Of a DNA stretch of 64,000 nt, positions 44,784 through 55,279 are shown piece after piece; within the stretch, counting starts at the first letter, position 1, and each line of letters begins with the position of its first letter. The position numbers and the translations under genes were made by a program. The notes beneath the pieces are model-generated. The model did no database searches, was not told the origin of the DNA, and saw nothing but the letters and a program-made list of their open reading frames with translations. This DNA is from Polyangia bacterium. Its GTDB lineage: Bacteria; Myxococcota_A; Polyangia; Nannocystales; Nannocystaceae. The DNA is taken from NCBI GenBank assembly GCA_030424595.1, contig JAUHWG010000028.1, positions 1 through 64,000 of the forward strand, given 5' to 3'.

Positions 44784-46595
44784 TCAGGGCCGCTCGGGCG
44801 GGAAGATGTGAAAGCTGTTGACCAGGCCGCTCTCGTGGTTGACCCAGAGCTCGATCCCCGCGGCATACCAGTACTTGTCGAGCGGCTCGCCGGGATCGAG
44901 CTCGTAGTCCTCACCGTAGGCGGCGATCACCTCGTCCACGGTGCTGCCCTGCCGCAGACCCTCCGCCGTGGTGATCTCCGACTGATAGACGCCAAGCTCG
45001 ATCGCTTGGACCCTCGCGCGCTTGGTGTCGATCATGACCGCCGCGGGGCGCCTTCGGTTGCGGCGTCGATCGGGGCAATAGACGCCCTCCTCGTCGTAGT
45101 CGTAGCTGATCTTCCAGACCTGCGCGCTCTCGGCGAGCTCCGGCGAGCGAGAGAGCCGAGGACCGGGGATGTCCCCTCCTTCATAGGAGTAGCAGGTGCA
45201 GTCATCGCCGAAGGCGCCGAGGACGTCGGCCGCGGTCGAGCGACCGACCTCAACCCCGCCTATTCCGCGGCCGACCTCGGCGATCGTCGGCCCCCCCGCT
45301 CTCCGAAAATGACGACCGAGGCGCCTCCGACCCGAGCTCCCCTTCGGCCGAGGTGCCGCGATCGCGCCCGCCGACCTCCCCGCTTCGACCTCTCCACGCG
45401 GCATCTTCCGCGGTCGCAGGCGGCGGACGATCCAGGCGAGGCGGCGCTCCGTCACCAGGAAGGTCGACGCCAGGCCGGCGGCGATGATCAGCCCGAGCCG
45501 CGTCGACGAGCCCCCCAGGCTCGCGGCGATCATCGCGACAAAACCGACGATGAGAGCGAGCACGACGGCCGGGTAGAGCCACCCGAGCTCGTCGGCCTCG
45601 ACCTCCTCCGCGGCGGAGCGCCGAGCCCCTCGGTCCGGCAAGGACGGTCTCTGTGTGGCGAGCGAAGCGCTGGAGGCGAGGGCCTCGATGACCTCCTCCG
45701 CCGAGCTGAATCGATCCTCGATCGACGGCGCGACCATCCGCGCCAGCACCTCGGCGAAGCTCGCCCCGACGTGGACATGATCGCGGAACTCGAGCCGATG
45801 ATGGCTGGGATCGTAGAGGTCGGAGGGTTCACGTCGCGAGAGGAGGGCGATGAGCGTGGCCCCGAGCCCGTAGAGATCCGACGCCGGGCGAGCCTGCCCC
45901 ATCAGCTGCTCCAGGGGCGCATAGCCGATCGTGCCCAGGGCCATCGTCGAGCCGCCCCAGGGTCGCATCGTGTCCTGGACGAGATCGAAGTCGACGAGGA
46001 TATAGCGGGGACGCCCGTCGTCGTCGTCGCCGTCATCGCGCTCGATGATGTTGCCGGGCTTGACGTCGCGGTGGACGATCGGCGGGCTGAGCCCGTGGAT
46101 CGTCGCGAGGGTCCGCAGCAGCTCCCCCGCGATCGTCCGCGCCCGAGCCTCGTCAAAGCGGGCTCCGGCCTCGAGCCGCTCGGCGAGGGAGCGCCCGGCG
46201 ATCCACTCCTGGACGAGGTAGTGCCGGAGCTCGCCGCCGCGGGTCTCGTCGAAGTGCTCGACATAGCCGGGGATGCCGGCGGTCACCTCGCCCAAGCCGC
46301 GGAGCACCTTGATCCCGCGCTCGAAGAGCTCGACCTCCTTCCAGGCGCTCACACCGACGAGCGCGAGCTCCTTGATCACGACCGGCACCCCGTCCTCCGA
46401 GCCGACCGCGCGCAGGGTCCGGGCAGACTGTCTGGCCCCGAGAACAGCCTCGATCCAATAGCGACCGTGGAGGAGCCGGCACGCGCCGCAATGCTCGCAG
46501 AGCGTGGGGCTCCGCCGCCCGAGCGCGAGGCATCCCGGACAGAGGCTCTCCGCCGACGCTCCCTCGCCCCCTGTGCTGCCCTCGTCTATCGTCAG
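44784..46595 (-). CDS. zinc-ribbon Ser/Thr kinase-like protein, start unusual
   Basis: The first conventional start is a GTG at 46388, but this cuts off the N-lobe. The same frame runs upstream to a stop near 46670, reading CPGCLALGRRSPTLCEHCG (a zinc ribbon) and GRYWIEAVLGARQSARTLRA before the ATP-anchoring VVIKEL. No ATG, GTG or TTG exists there; a CTG at 46595 is the best candidate. The catalytic loop HRDVKPGN is intact, but DFG is replaced by DFD. Two membrane segments (VVLALIVGFVAMIAASL; LGLIIAAGLASTFLV) separate the kinase from a C-terminal domain (GVEVGRSTAADVLGAFGDDC and TVDEVIAAYGEDY repeats). Signalling protein of unknown target. Confidence 0.75.
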   Translation of the reverse strand: MTIDEGSTGGEGASAESLCPGCLALGRRSPTLCEHCGACRLLHGRYWIEAVLGARQSARTLRAVGSEDGVPVVIKELALVGVSAWKEVELFERGIKVLRGLGEVTAGIPGYVEHFDETRGGELRHYLVQEWIAGRSLAERLEAGARFDEARARTIAGELLRTLATIHGLSPPIVHRDVKPGNIIERDDGDDDDGRPRYILVDFDLVQDTMRPWGGSTMALGTIGYAPLEQLMGQARPASDLYGLGATLIALLSRREPSDLYDPSHHRLEFRDHVHVGASFAEVLARMVAPSIEDRFSSAEEVIEALASSASLATQRPSLPDRGARRSAAEEVEADELGWLYPAVVLALIVGFVAMIAASLGGSSTRLGLIIAAGLASTFLVTERRLAWIVRRLRPRKMPRGEVEAGRSAGAIAAPRPKGSSGRRRLGRHFRRAGGPTIAEVGRGIGGVEVGRSTAADVLGAFGDDCTCYSYEGGDIPGPRLSRSPELAESAQVWKISYDYDEEGVYCPDRRRNRRRPAAVMIDTKRARVQAIELGVYQSEITTAEGLRQGSTVDEVIAAYGEDYELDPGEPLDKYWYAAGIELWVNHESGLVNSFHIFPPERP

Positions 46596-46701
46596 CTCCG
46601 CGCGCTCGAGAGCGCCTGTATCGGGTCGATCGAGCCGGTCCCTACAACCTGCCCCTACAACCTTGTTCTAGAGGCAACCCCTAAGAGCCGCTCTACCGGG
46701 C

Positions 46702-46782
46702 GTAGAGCGGCGTCTTGGCGGAGTCGTGAGGGCCGACGATTGCGGCGCGAGAGCACACGGGACGTTCACCGCGGGCTCCTAG
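46702..46782 (-). repeat. CTAG-ended dispersed repeat, copy R2
   Basis: Arm GTAGAGCGGCG, CGACGATTGCGG, then the core GAGAGCACACGGGAC and a CTAG end (46779-46782) holding the TAG stop of the minus-strand TPR gene. Closely matches R1 (2245-2322) over about 80 bp. Confidence 0.65.
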
Positions 46783-47780
46783 AACCTGCCGAAGATCGCC
46801 GCGCCGCCGAGGGTCGGCGTGACCGCGACCTCCGCCCGGCGAGGACGGTCGCCCGCGCCCCGACGGTAGAGCAGCGCCCCGGTGACAAGGCCGCCGATGC
46901 CAGCGGCGATGAGCGAGCCCCCCACCGCGCCGGCGAGAACGTTCGCCCGGTAGCCGTTGCCGACCGTGATCTCCGCAGAGCGGGCGAGGTCGTCGCAAAG
47001 GGCGCTCTTCGTCGTGGCGCAGCCGGCCACGCTCTGCTCCCCCTCGATCCCAGCGAGCACCGCCTCAAACTCTCGGCCCTTGAGGGAGAAGACGGTCAAC
47101 GAGACCGCGCCGCCGCTGAGCAGAAGACCCCCGAGGCCCATCACGCCGCCGCCGATGAGCCGCGAGCGGCGGCCTGTGTCCTCCGTGGGGAGGGTCGCGA
47201 GCGCAGGATCCGGGCAGCTCGCCTCCTCATCGGAGGCCGTGGAGATCTCATGCTCGACAGGGGCATTTTGCTCACCCCTCCCCGCCTCGACGACCGCGAG
47301 CTCGGCGTCGATCTCGGCGATCAGGCGCTCCACATGGCGTGGATCGATGAGCCGGGCTGTGTCCGCGTCGAGGTAGTTGACGAAGACCGCGCGAGCCCGC
47401 TGGAGATCCGCGGCGGACTTCGAGCTCCCGTGGCGTCGCTGGTAGGCGAGGCCCACGTTGTAGAGCATTCCAGGGAGCTTGGAGAGCTTGTAGGCCTCCT
47501 CAAAGCGCTCCACCGCCCGATCAAAATCGCCGAGCCAGTACGCCTCTTCCCCCTCGCGAAAGAGCCGCTGAGCGAGCTCCTCCTGGCTCTCGCTAGCCTC
47601 GGGGTCTGGGGCCTCGGAATCCTCGATCTCCGACGTCGCCACCTCCTCGTCCTCTGCGGTCCGATCTCCGCCACTCGCACCGTCTTCGGCGAGCGACGGA
47701 GCTGCGTGGGCCGCAGACGACGTCGCGCCGACGGCGAGGAGCAAGAGGGCGGAGAGCCATGCGACCTGAGCTCGGGACAT
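46779..47780 (-). CDS. exported TPR-containing membrane protein
   Basis: 333 residues. A signal peptide (WLSALLLLAVGATSSAAHA) is followed by an acidic linker and a TPR-like unit (LFREGEEAYWLGDFDRAVER; LPGMLYNVGLAYQRR) at about 70-135. Two hydrophobic segments lie near 210-230 and 290-310 (GGGVMGLGGLLLSGGAVSL; LAGAVGGSLIAAGIGGLVTG). This build is frequent among myxobacterial envelope proteins of unknown role encoded near kinases. It is divergent from the kinase at 47944. The stop lies in repeat R2. Confidence 0.75.
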   Translation of the reverse strand: MSRAQVAWLSALLLLAVGATSSAAHAAPSLAEDGASGGDRTAEDEEVATSEIEDSEAPDPEASESQEELAQRLFREGEEAYWLGDFDRAVERFEEAYKLSKLPGMLYNVGLAYQRRHGSSKSAADLQRARAVFVNYLDADTARLIDPRHVERLIAEIDAELAVVEAGRGEQNAPVEHEISTASDEEASCPDPALATLPTEDTGRRSRLIGGGVMGLGGLLLSGGAVSLTVFSLKGREFEAVLAGIEGEQSVAGCATTKSALCDDLARSAEITVGNGYRANVLAGAVGGSLIAAGIGGLVTGALLYRRGAGDRPRRAEVAVTPTLGGAAIFGRF

Positions 47781-47943
47781 TTCGACCTCCAGAGGGTAGC
47801 TCGCAGGCTACCACGCATCTGAGCGCCCCGCTCTGGCCCAAGATGGGCGAAGATGGGCCCCCAAGCCGGAAGTAGCGGCGACCAGGCCGTGGTCGAAGAT
47901 GACCGGTCATCTGCGGTAGGCTTGCGGGACTCAGCACCTTCAC

Positions 47944-49476
<1,533 letters not shown>

Positions 49477-49508
49477 CCGACACCAGGCCCGCTCCCGCGT
49501 TCGCTCGA

Positions 49509-50180
49509 TCAGGGCATCGTGAGGAACGGGCACTCGCTCACATCCGAGTCCACGCAGGACGTGAACCACGTCGCCGGATCGGAGCACTCTTCCGTGTACT
49601 TCATCACACAGGTCGCAAAGTACTGGAGGTCGACCCGCGAACAGATCTTCCGGCCGATGATCTCGACGGGCTCATCGTCGCCGTCGAGGAGCACGGACTC
49701 GATCAGCACCTCGGGCCCCCCCGAGCGGAGAATATGGCGCTCGAGGGTGCACTCAGGCTCGCAGCGGAGGGTCGTGAACATGCCCCCAGAGGCGTTGCTG
49801 AGATCGGTGAGGACACACTCCGCGATCGAGCTCAGCGCCTCGCAATCGTCACAGGGGGCGATCTTCCACGGCTCTTCGTCGCAGCCGTGCACAGCCCCCG
49901 GGCAGACGCCGTCCAGAGGATCGCCCCCCCCGCTCGACGACGACTCCACGCCCGTCGAAGACTCGCTGTCCCCGTCGTCCGGGAGCATGGTCGCGGAGGT
50001 CACCTGCGACGTCATCGTCGTCGTCGCGGTGTCCGTCGTCGTCCCAGTGCTACCGCTTGAGGCGGTCGCCCCCGGGTTGGGGATGATCTCGTCGAAGCAG
50101 CCGCCAGCGGCGAAGATTAGGCATATGTTGAGGGTCGAGACACACAAGCCAAGATGTGCACGCGTCATTGTATAGAGCAT
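49509..50180 (-). CDS. Cys-rich lipoprotein
   Basis: 223 residues. Signal peptide with lipobox FAAGGC, a Thr/Ser linker (GSTGTTTDTATTTMTSQ) and a domain with at least ten Cys (CPGAVHGC, CDDCEALSSIAEC, CEPECTLE, CVMKYTEEC, CVDSDVSEC), suggesting disulfides outside the cytoplasm. No known domain is recognised. Start 50180 is preferred; 50168 is also possible. It converges on the kinase gene with a 32-bp gap. Confidence 0.7.
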   Translation of the reverse strand: MLYTMTRAHLGLCVSTLNICLIFAAGGCFDEIIPNPGATASSGSTGTTTDTATTTMTSQVTSATMLPDDGDSESSTGVESSSSGGGDPLDGVCPGAVHGCDEEPWKIAPCDDCEALSSIAECVLTDLSNASGGMFTTLRCEPECTLERHILRSGGPEVLIESVLLDGDDEPVEIIGRKICSRVDLQYFATCVMKYTEECSDPATWFTSCVDSDVSECPFLTMP

Positions 50181-50272
50181 CTTTTGCGAGAATAGAAGCC
50201 GCTGATGATCATGTGTAGATCAGCGTGGCTGCATGCATCATACGCGCTCTCTCCCCGCGGGTGAAGCGGCGC

Positions 50273-50307
50273 GAGAGCACACGGGACTTCTGCCACGGAC
50301 CGCCTAG
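50273..50307 (-). repeat. CTAG-ended dispersed repeat, copy R3
   Basis: Core GAGAGCACACGGGACTTC, TGCCACGGACCGC and CTAG (50304-50307), which contains the stop of the minus-strand coiled-coil lipoprotein. Nearly identical to the R1, R2 and R6 cores. Confidence 0.6.
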
Positions 50308-50930
50308 TGCAGCCCCTTGACAGTGTTCACCTTGGTCGACGCCGGCGGGGTGTCGACACGGCTGCTCTTGTCGCGCGACTTCTCCACCCTCCGTCGGTCC
50401 CGCCTCGCCCGGTCCCGGAGACGCCGCAGATCACCCGCCGCGCGATCGAGCCCGGCAAGAGCGTTCTCAAGGGCCTTCTTCGCGCTCGCGACGTCCGAGG
50501 GCGTGGCGCTCTTTAACATCGCCTCGGCGTCGCCTATCGCCGCCGCGGCCCGCTTGACCGCAGGCGTCACCTCCCGCGCCCGCAGGGAGAGGAGATCGCG
50601 ATTCGTCTCGAGACGGTGGATCTCCTCGATCCTGGCCTCGACCCGCTCAAAGAGCCCGAGGAGGTCGTCCAGGCGCCGGTTGGCCTCCGCCATCGCGTCT
50701 GCGGCCTCCTCCCCTTGTCCCTTGGCCTTGGCGTCGTCGAAGAGCGCGGTCGCCTCGGCCGTGTGCTGCTCGATCGCCGGGGCGAAGTTCGGGTGGCTCG
50801 CCGCGTAGCCCTGGAGCGCGACGACCTTGGTCTCCCACTTCTTCGACTCGCCCTCGACCGTCGCCTGGCAGGACGCGAGCGATCCCGCCAGGATCAGCGA
50901 GACGACGAAGGAGCGGAGAGCACGGCGCAT
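50304..50930 (-). CDS. coiled-coil lipoprotein
   Basis: 208 residues from the ATG at 50930, where MRRALRSFVVSLILAGSL leads to the lipobox LASC; the longer frame to 51017 has no signal. The mature part is almost wholly helical and charged (RLDDLLGLFERVEARIEEIH; KKALENALAGLDRAAGDLRR) with coiled-coil character, ending in a basic tail. It resembles periplasmic spacer or chaperone-like lipoproteins, but no family is assigned. The TAG stop is part of repeat R3. Confidence 0.7.
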   Translation of the reverse strand: MRRALRSFVVSLILAGSLASCQATVEGESKKWETKVVALQGYAASHPNFAPAIEQHTAEATALFDDAKAKGQGEEAADAMAEANRRLDDLLGLFERVEARIEEIHRLETNRDLLSLRAREVTPAVKRAAAAIGDAEAMLKSATPSDVASAKKALENALAGLDRAAGDLRRLRDRARRDRRRVEKSRDKSSRVDTPPASTKVNTVKGLH

Positions 50931-51141
50931 ACGTCGATGGTCGAGGCTCTGTCCTGCCCCGTCAACCGGCCGAGCCCGCCGCCGACCGTGCCTGACCCCG
51001 CACGTCTCGGAGAACATGGCCTAGGGGTCAGCATCATGAGTGCGACCGCGCTGCGCGACTTTGCGACCGGCGCCCCCCTGGCGCGCACTGATCGTCTCAA
51101 CGCCCTCAGCCCCGCCATGCCCCCCGTGATAGCATCACCGG

Positions 51142-51462
51142 ATGATCGACCCCTCGGCTACACCCTCCTCTGAGCCCCCGCGCCCCAGCGCCGCATCGGC
51201 CCTCCCGCGCGCCTGCGGCATGCTCCTGGCCGGGGCGCTGCTGGCCCTCAGCGCCAACGCCTGCGCCCAACCGGGTGACGCCAAGTCAACCGCGAAGGAG
51301 CCGGACAAGGACGTCAAGGACGGAGCTGACGCCAAGGACAGCGCGAACGCTGAGGACGGCAAGGACAGCGCCGCGGAGGCGCCGAAGACGACGACCCCCG
51401 AGCCTGAGCCTGAGCCTGAGCCCGAGCCCGATCCTCCGCCCGAGCCCCCGCCCGCGACCTAG
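51142..51462 (+). CDS. small Lys/Asp/Glu-Pro lipoprotein
   Basis: 106 residues. The signal peptide has a long N-region and lipobox LSANAC. The mature part is low complexity: Asp/Lys/Ala repeats, then PEPEPEPEPEPDPPPEPPP. It may be a flexible wall-spanning spacer. No domain is recognised and orthology cannot be judged. The stop codon lies in CCTAGG. Confidence 0.55.
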   Translation: MIDPSATPSSEPPRPSAASALPRACGMLLAGALLALSANACAQPGDAKSTAKEPDKDVKDGADAKDSANAEDGKDSAAEAPKTTTPEPEPEPEPEPDPPPEPPPAT

Positions 51463-51576
51463 GAGCCCATGCAGGCGCGGATCCCTCAGCGAAGGCCTGC
51501 GGGGCCGCTCCCGAGCCTCGGCCCCCGACCGCGACGGCGGGGCAGTCCCGGGCCCGCGACCCGCCCGAGCGCGGCG

Positions 51577-51611
51577 CAGGAGCCCGCGAGACCTCCACCA
51601 CAGGCTCCTAG
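51577..51611 (-). repeat. CTAG-ended dispersed repeat, copy R4
   Basis: On the minus strand it reads CTAGGAGCCTGTGGTGGAGG, TCTCGCGGGCTCCTGC, matching R2 (CTAGGAGCCCGCGGTGAACG). Unlike R1-R3 it does not close a gene; it lies just before the start of the membrane protein at 51624. Confidence 0.45.
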
Positions 51612-51623
51612 AGAACACACGCG

Positions 51624-52661
51624 GTGAGCACAGCAGCTCTCGACGCTTCTCCGCAGCGGATGGGCCCAAGCCCGTGGTTGCACAGTCGGCGCTTTGATCT
51701 CGCGCTGATCCTCGGAGTTCTCGCCCTCGCCCTCCTCTTGGGCGGGGTCGCGAGCCGATCGCCGGCCCTCTTCGCGGGGGTGCTCCTGGCGGACTTCTGG
51801 CTCCTCGCCTACCCCCACGTCGCCTCGACCTTCACCCGCATCGCCTTCGACCGCGCGAGCGTCCGCCGCCACTGGTTTCTCCTCTTCGGCCTGCCGCCGC
51901 TGGTCCTCGCCGGGACCGCGGGGCTGACCTGGGCGGGCGGAGTGCTCGCGCTCAACACCCTCTACTTCACCTGGCAGTCCTGGCACTACAGCCGCCAGAG
52001 CTACGGGATCGCCCGCGCCTACAGCCGCCGCGCCGGCGCCCCCTTCGGCCGCGATCGCCTGAGCGACGTCATCATCTACGGCTTCCCGCTGTGGGGGCTC
52101 CTCTACCGATCGAGCCAGGGCAACCACGAGTTCTACGGGATGCCGCTCCACTTCCCGCAGGCGCCGACGGCGATCCCCGTGCTCATCGGCGCCGTCGCCT
52201 TCTCGGCCCTCACCCTCTGGGTCCTCCGCGCCCGTCGAGCGATGGCCCGCGGTGTGGGCGTGAGCGCCGGACACACGCTCTTTGTCCTCTCCCACGTCGC
52301 GATCACCTTCGTCAGCTACGTCGCCGTCGAGGACATCACCCGGGGCTGGCTCTTCATCAACATCTGGCACAACGCCCAGTACTTGCTCTTCGTCTGGGCC
52401 GCCAACGCCCGACGCTTCCGCGGCGGCGTCGAGCCGGAGCGCCGCTTCCTCTCGCGCCTCTGCCAGCCCGATCAGGTCCTCGCCTACGCGCTCGTCTGCC
52501 TCGGCGTCGGCGCCCTGCTCTACTCGACCCTCGGGGCGCTCGTCGATCGCTCCGCCTGGAGCGTCCTCCCGCTGGTGCTCGTCGTCCACATGACGGTGAA
52601 CTTTCACCACTACCTGATCGACGCGGTGATCTGGCGCTCGCCCGCCCGCCGCCGGCCGTGA
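51624..52661 (+). CDS. polytopic membrane protein with conserved His motifs
   Basis: 345 residues, GTG start at 51624 (ATG at 51660 also plausible). About eight hydrophobic segments. Histidine motifs lie at membrane borders: WQSWHYSRQSYG, NIWHNAQYLLF and VNFHHYLIDAVIW. Such paired His in a multispanning protein suggest a metal or heme site, as in membrane di-iron oxygenases or Brp/Blh-like enzymes, but no family is certain. No clear operon partner; it converges on the beta-CASP gene. Confidence 0.75.
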   Translation: MSTAALDASPQRMGPSPWLHSRRFDLALILGVLALALLLGGVASRSPALFAGVLLADFWLLAYPHVASTFTRIAFDRASVRRHWFLLFGLPPLVLAGTAGLTWAGGVLALNTLYFTWQSWHYSRQSYGIARAYSRRAGAPFGRDRLSDVIIYGFPLWGLLYRSSQGNHEFYGMPLHFPQAPTAIPVLIGAVAFSALTLWVLRARRAMARGVGVSAGHTLFVLSHVAITFVSYVAVEDITRGWLFINIWHNAQYLLFVWAANARRFRGGVEPERRFLSRLCQPDQVLAYALVCLGVGALLYSTLGALVDRSAWSVLPLVLVVHMTVNFHHYLIDAVIWRSPARRRP

Positions 52662-52697
52662 TCACCGCGGCGGGCTCGGCGGGCTCGGCCCCCTCGC

Positions 52698-54071
52698 TCA
52701 GTCGCGGAGCCTGACAACGTCGTTGTACGAGGGCACCGACACGTTCCAGCCGAGCTCGTCCTGGATCCTCCGGCGCAGAGCGTCGGCCGCGGAGGGCTCG
52801 CCGTGGGTGACGAAGGTCCGACGCGGCGCCTGATCGCAGGTCTTGAGCCAGGTCATGATCTCGTCGGCGTCGGCGTGGGCGGAGAGCATGTCGAGCGAGA
52901 CGACCTCGGCGTTCACCGGGACGTAGCTCCCGTGGATCTTGATCTCCTTGACGCCCCCGACCATCGCCGCCCCCCGGGTCCCGCCGGCCTGAAACCCGGC
53001 GAAGAGGATGGTGTTGGCGGGATCCGGCGCCATCTTCTTGAGGTGGTGGATCACCCGACCGCCGGTCGCCATCCCGCTCGCGGAGATCAGGATCATCGGC
53101 CCCTCGCGCTCGTCGAGCGCCTTCGACCCGGCGACGTCGCGAACGTAGCGGCTGCCCTCGCACATCCGCTCGCACTCGGCCTGATCGAGGCGATGATTGT
53201 GCCGCTGACGGTAGAAGATCGAGGTCGCCGAGATCGCCATCGGCGAGTCGAGGAAGACCGGAATGTCCGGGATCCGTCGCGCCGCCTTGAGCCGGTCGAC
53301 GAGGAGGAGCACCGCCTGCGTCCGACCGACGGCGAAGGCAGGGATGACGACGATGCCGCCGCGCGCGGCGGTCCGATTGATCACCTCCGCGAGCGCCTGA
53401 TCGGCGGGTGTAGGATCGTGCTTGCGGTTGCCGTAGGTCGACTCGATCACCAGGACATCGCTGGCCTCGCGATCCACCGGCGGTCGCATCATGATGTCGC
53501 CCAGGCGCCCGAGATCCCCGGAGAAGAGCACGCTCGACTCCTTCGAGCGCAGCATCACCGACGAAGCGCCGATGATGTGACCGGCGGGGCGAAAGCGGAC
53601 CTTCACCCCCTCCGCGACCTCGATCTCCTCGTCCCACTCGCAGGGCTGGAGGCTGTCGACGGCGACCCTGGCGTCCTTCTCCGTGTAGAGCGGCAGCGCC
53701 GGCCGATGGCGTGAGAAGCCCTTGCGCGCGGCGTACTCCGCGTCCTGCTCCTGGAGCCGACCGCTGTCGGGGAGGAGGAGCGCGCAGAGCTCCGCGGTCC
53801 CGCCCGTGCAGTACACCGGACCGCTGTAGCCCTGCTGGACCATCCGCGGGAGATAGCCGCTGTGGTCGATGTGGGCGTGGGTGAGGACGATCGCGTCGAG
53901 CGACGAGGGCTCGATCGGCGGCGCCTGCCAGTTGCGGAGCCGGAGCTGCTTGTAGCCCTGGAAGAGGCCGCAGTCCACGAGCACCTGCGAGCCGCCGGAG
54001 CGGAAGAGATACTTGGATCCGGTGACCGTGTTGGTGGCGCCGTAGAAGCCTAGACTTGTCTGATTCTTCAT
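52698..54071 (-). CDS. metallo-beta-lactamase/beta-CASP RNA-processing nuclease
   Basis: 457 residues from the ATG at 54071. The metallo-beta-lactamase core has HAHIDHSG (65-72), PAGHIIGASS and SGDLGR. The beta-CASP insert includes STYGNRKHD, VIPAFAVGRTQ and ISASGMATGGRV. The C-terminal RMMBL part has LSAHADADEIMTW and FVTHGEPSAADALR. The full metal-ligand set is present, so it should be an active zinc RNase of the YsH1/CPSF73-like type. It starts 16 bp after the OmpA lipoprotein stop, so the two are probably co-transcribed although functionally unrelated. Confidence 0.94.
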   Translation of the reverse strand: MKNQTSLGFYGATNTVTGSKYLFRSGGSQVLVDCGLFQGYKQLRLRNWQAPPIEPSSLDAIVLTHAHIDHSGYLPRMVQQGYSGPVYCTGGTAELCALLLPDSGRLQEQDAEYAARKGFSRHRPALPLYTEKDARVAVDSLQPCEWDEEIEVAEGVKVRFRPAGHIIGASSVMLRSKESSVLFSGDLGRLGDIMMRPPVDREASDVLVIESTYGNRKHDPTPADQALAEVINRTAARGGIVVIPAFAVGRTQAVLLLVDRLKAARRIPDIPVFLDSPMAISATSIFYRQRHNHRLDQAECERMCEGSRYVRDVAGSKALDEREGPMILISASGMATGGRVIHHLKKMAPDPANTILFAGFQAGGTRGAAMVGGVKEIKIHGSYVPVNAEVVSLDMLSAHADADEIMTWLKTCDQAPRRTFVTHGEPSAADALRRRIQDELGWNVSVPSYNDVVRLRD

Positions 54072-54087
54072 CGTGATACCGTCGCCT

Positions 54088-54939
54088 CTACTGACCGGCG
54101 AGCGCCTTGAGCTCATCGTAGCCCGGAAGGTTGCTCAGGTCTGGGACGATCACGATCTCGATCCGCCGGTTCTTCGCCTTGCCCTCGTCGGTGCCGTTGT
54201 CGGCCGCCGGCTTGAACTCGCCAAAGGCGGCGGCGGAGAGCTGCTCCGGCGCGATCCCAGCGCCCTGGAGGGTCTTGAGCACCACAAGCGACCGCGCCGA
54301 CGCCAGCTCCCAGTTCGAGGGGAAGCGCTCGTTGTAGATCGGCACGTTGTCGGTGTGCCCCTCCACCTGGAACTCCTTGTCGGCGATCTTCGCCAGCTCC
54401 TGGCCGACCTCGACCAGCGCGCCCTTCCCCTCGTCCGAGAGCTTGGCCTTGCCGGTGTCGAAGAGGATGTCCATCGGCAGGGTCAGCACCATCCGACCGT
54501 CGACGATCTTAACGTTGAGCTTGCCCGCCTCGATGAGCCCCTTGAAGCGGGTCAGCATGTCCCGGTACTCCGAGACGCGCTTCTCCGCCTCGTCCCGTCG
54601 ACGCCGCTGATCGGCGAGGGCCTGGGCCATGTCCGCGATCGACTCCTTCAGCCGAGAGCGATCCTTGAGCAGCGAGGCCATGTCCTGGTCGCCCTTGGCG
54701 ATCTCCTGCTCCAGGCGGGCGAGCTCCTCGTTCGCCGCCTGGATCTTCGCCTCGAGCTCGGTGATCGTCGCGCTGAGCCGCTCAGCGTCGGCCTCGAGCG
54801 AGCCGACCCGCTCTTGACTACCGCTGAGCTCACTCTTGGTGGCGTCGAGCTCCGATTGGAGGGCCATGTGATCGGCCTTGGTGACGCAGCCGGAGCCGGC
54901 GGCGACGAGGAGGGAGAGCGGCAAGAGAAAGCGCTTCAT
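54088..54939 (-). CDS. OmpA-family lipoprotein with coiled-coil stalk
   Basis: 283 residues from the ATG at 54939 (MKRFLLPLSLLVAAGSGC, lipobox GSGC). Residues about 25-140 form a long coiled coil (SELDATKSELSGSQERVGSL; ELARLEQEIAKGDQD). The OmpA C-terminal domain (about 150-275) contains LFDTGKAKLSDEG, VEGHTDNVPIYNER and NRRIEIVIVPD, with the Asp/Arg pair that holds peptidoglycan. Build resembles MotB/OmpA stalk lipoproteins. It anchors the outer membrane to the wall and precedes the beta-CASP gene. Confidence 0.93.
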   Translation of the reverse strand: MKRFLLPLSLLVAAGSGCVTKADHMALQSELDATKSELSGSQERVGSLEADAERLSATITELEAKIQAANEELARLEQEIAKGDQDMASLLKDRSRLKESIADMAQALADQRRRRDEAEKRVSEYRDMLTRFKGLIEAGKLNVKIVDGRMVLTLPMDILFDTGKAKLSDEGKGALVEVGQELAKIADKEFQVEGHTDNVPIYNERFPSNWELASARSLVVLKTLQGAGIAPEQLSAAAFGEFKPAADNGTDEGKAKNRRIEIVIVPDLSNLPGYDELKALAGQ

Positions 54940-55209
54940 GGGGGATTGTCGATAGTCACGGCGGAGGCCGATGACAAGCGGGGCGCCCACGACAATGGGC
55001 CCCTCGATGCCCGCATTGATTGCGCCTGGCCGGGTCGAGGAGCTCCGGGGGGAGACCGCAGTCGACAGGCGTACAACGTCGCGACGCTGCCCTCGTCGCG
55101 ATCTCGAGGCGTCGGTCAGGGTCGGTCTCTCGGTCGGTCGCTCGCTCGCTCGCTCGCTCGCAGAGACTGCGGCGGGAGAACGTCGAGAGCCCGTGTGCGC
55201 CCGCCTAGC
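54940..55209. other. intergenic region upstream of the OmpA lipoprotein
   Basis: Together with 55210-55400 this makes 461 bp without a gene. It should contain the OmpA-gene promoter; otherwise it holds the microsatellite at 55131-55161 and, further on, repeat copies R5 and R6. Confidence 0.5.
55131..55161. repeat. 4-bp microsatellite (CGGT/CGCT)n
   Basis: CGGTCGGTCG is followed by five CGCT units. Non-coding and prone to slippage; it is about 200 bp upstream of the OmpA-lipoprotein start. Confidence 0.85.
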
Positions 55210-55242
55210 GAGAGCACACTGGACCCGCCACGCCGGGCCTAG
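55210..55242 (-). repeat. CTAG-ended dispersed repeat, copy R5
   Basis: Core GAGAGCACACTGGACCCG, then CCACGCCGGGC and CTAG at 55239-55242. It is not at a recognised stop codon. It directly precedes copy R6 in the same orientation. Confidence 0.55.
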
Positions 55243-55279
55243 GAAGCCGTGGTGTCTGTTCCGTGGGCTCTAGCGCCGC

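Noticed and set aside
46702..46782. Integron attC site (repeat family at gene 3' ends)
   Set aside because: Position and imperfect palindromes are suggestive, but the expected GTT-containing core sites are absent and there is no cassette array.
55131..55161. Replication iterons or attachment site
   Set aside because: A simple 4-bp microsatellite; no dnaA-like boxes or replication gene nearby.
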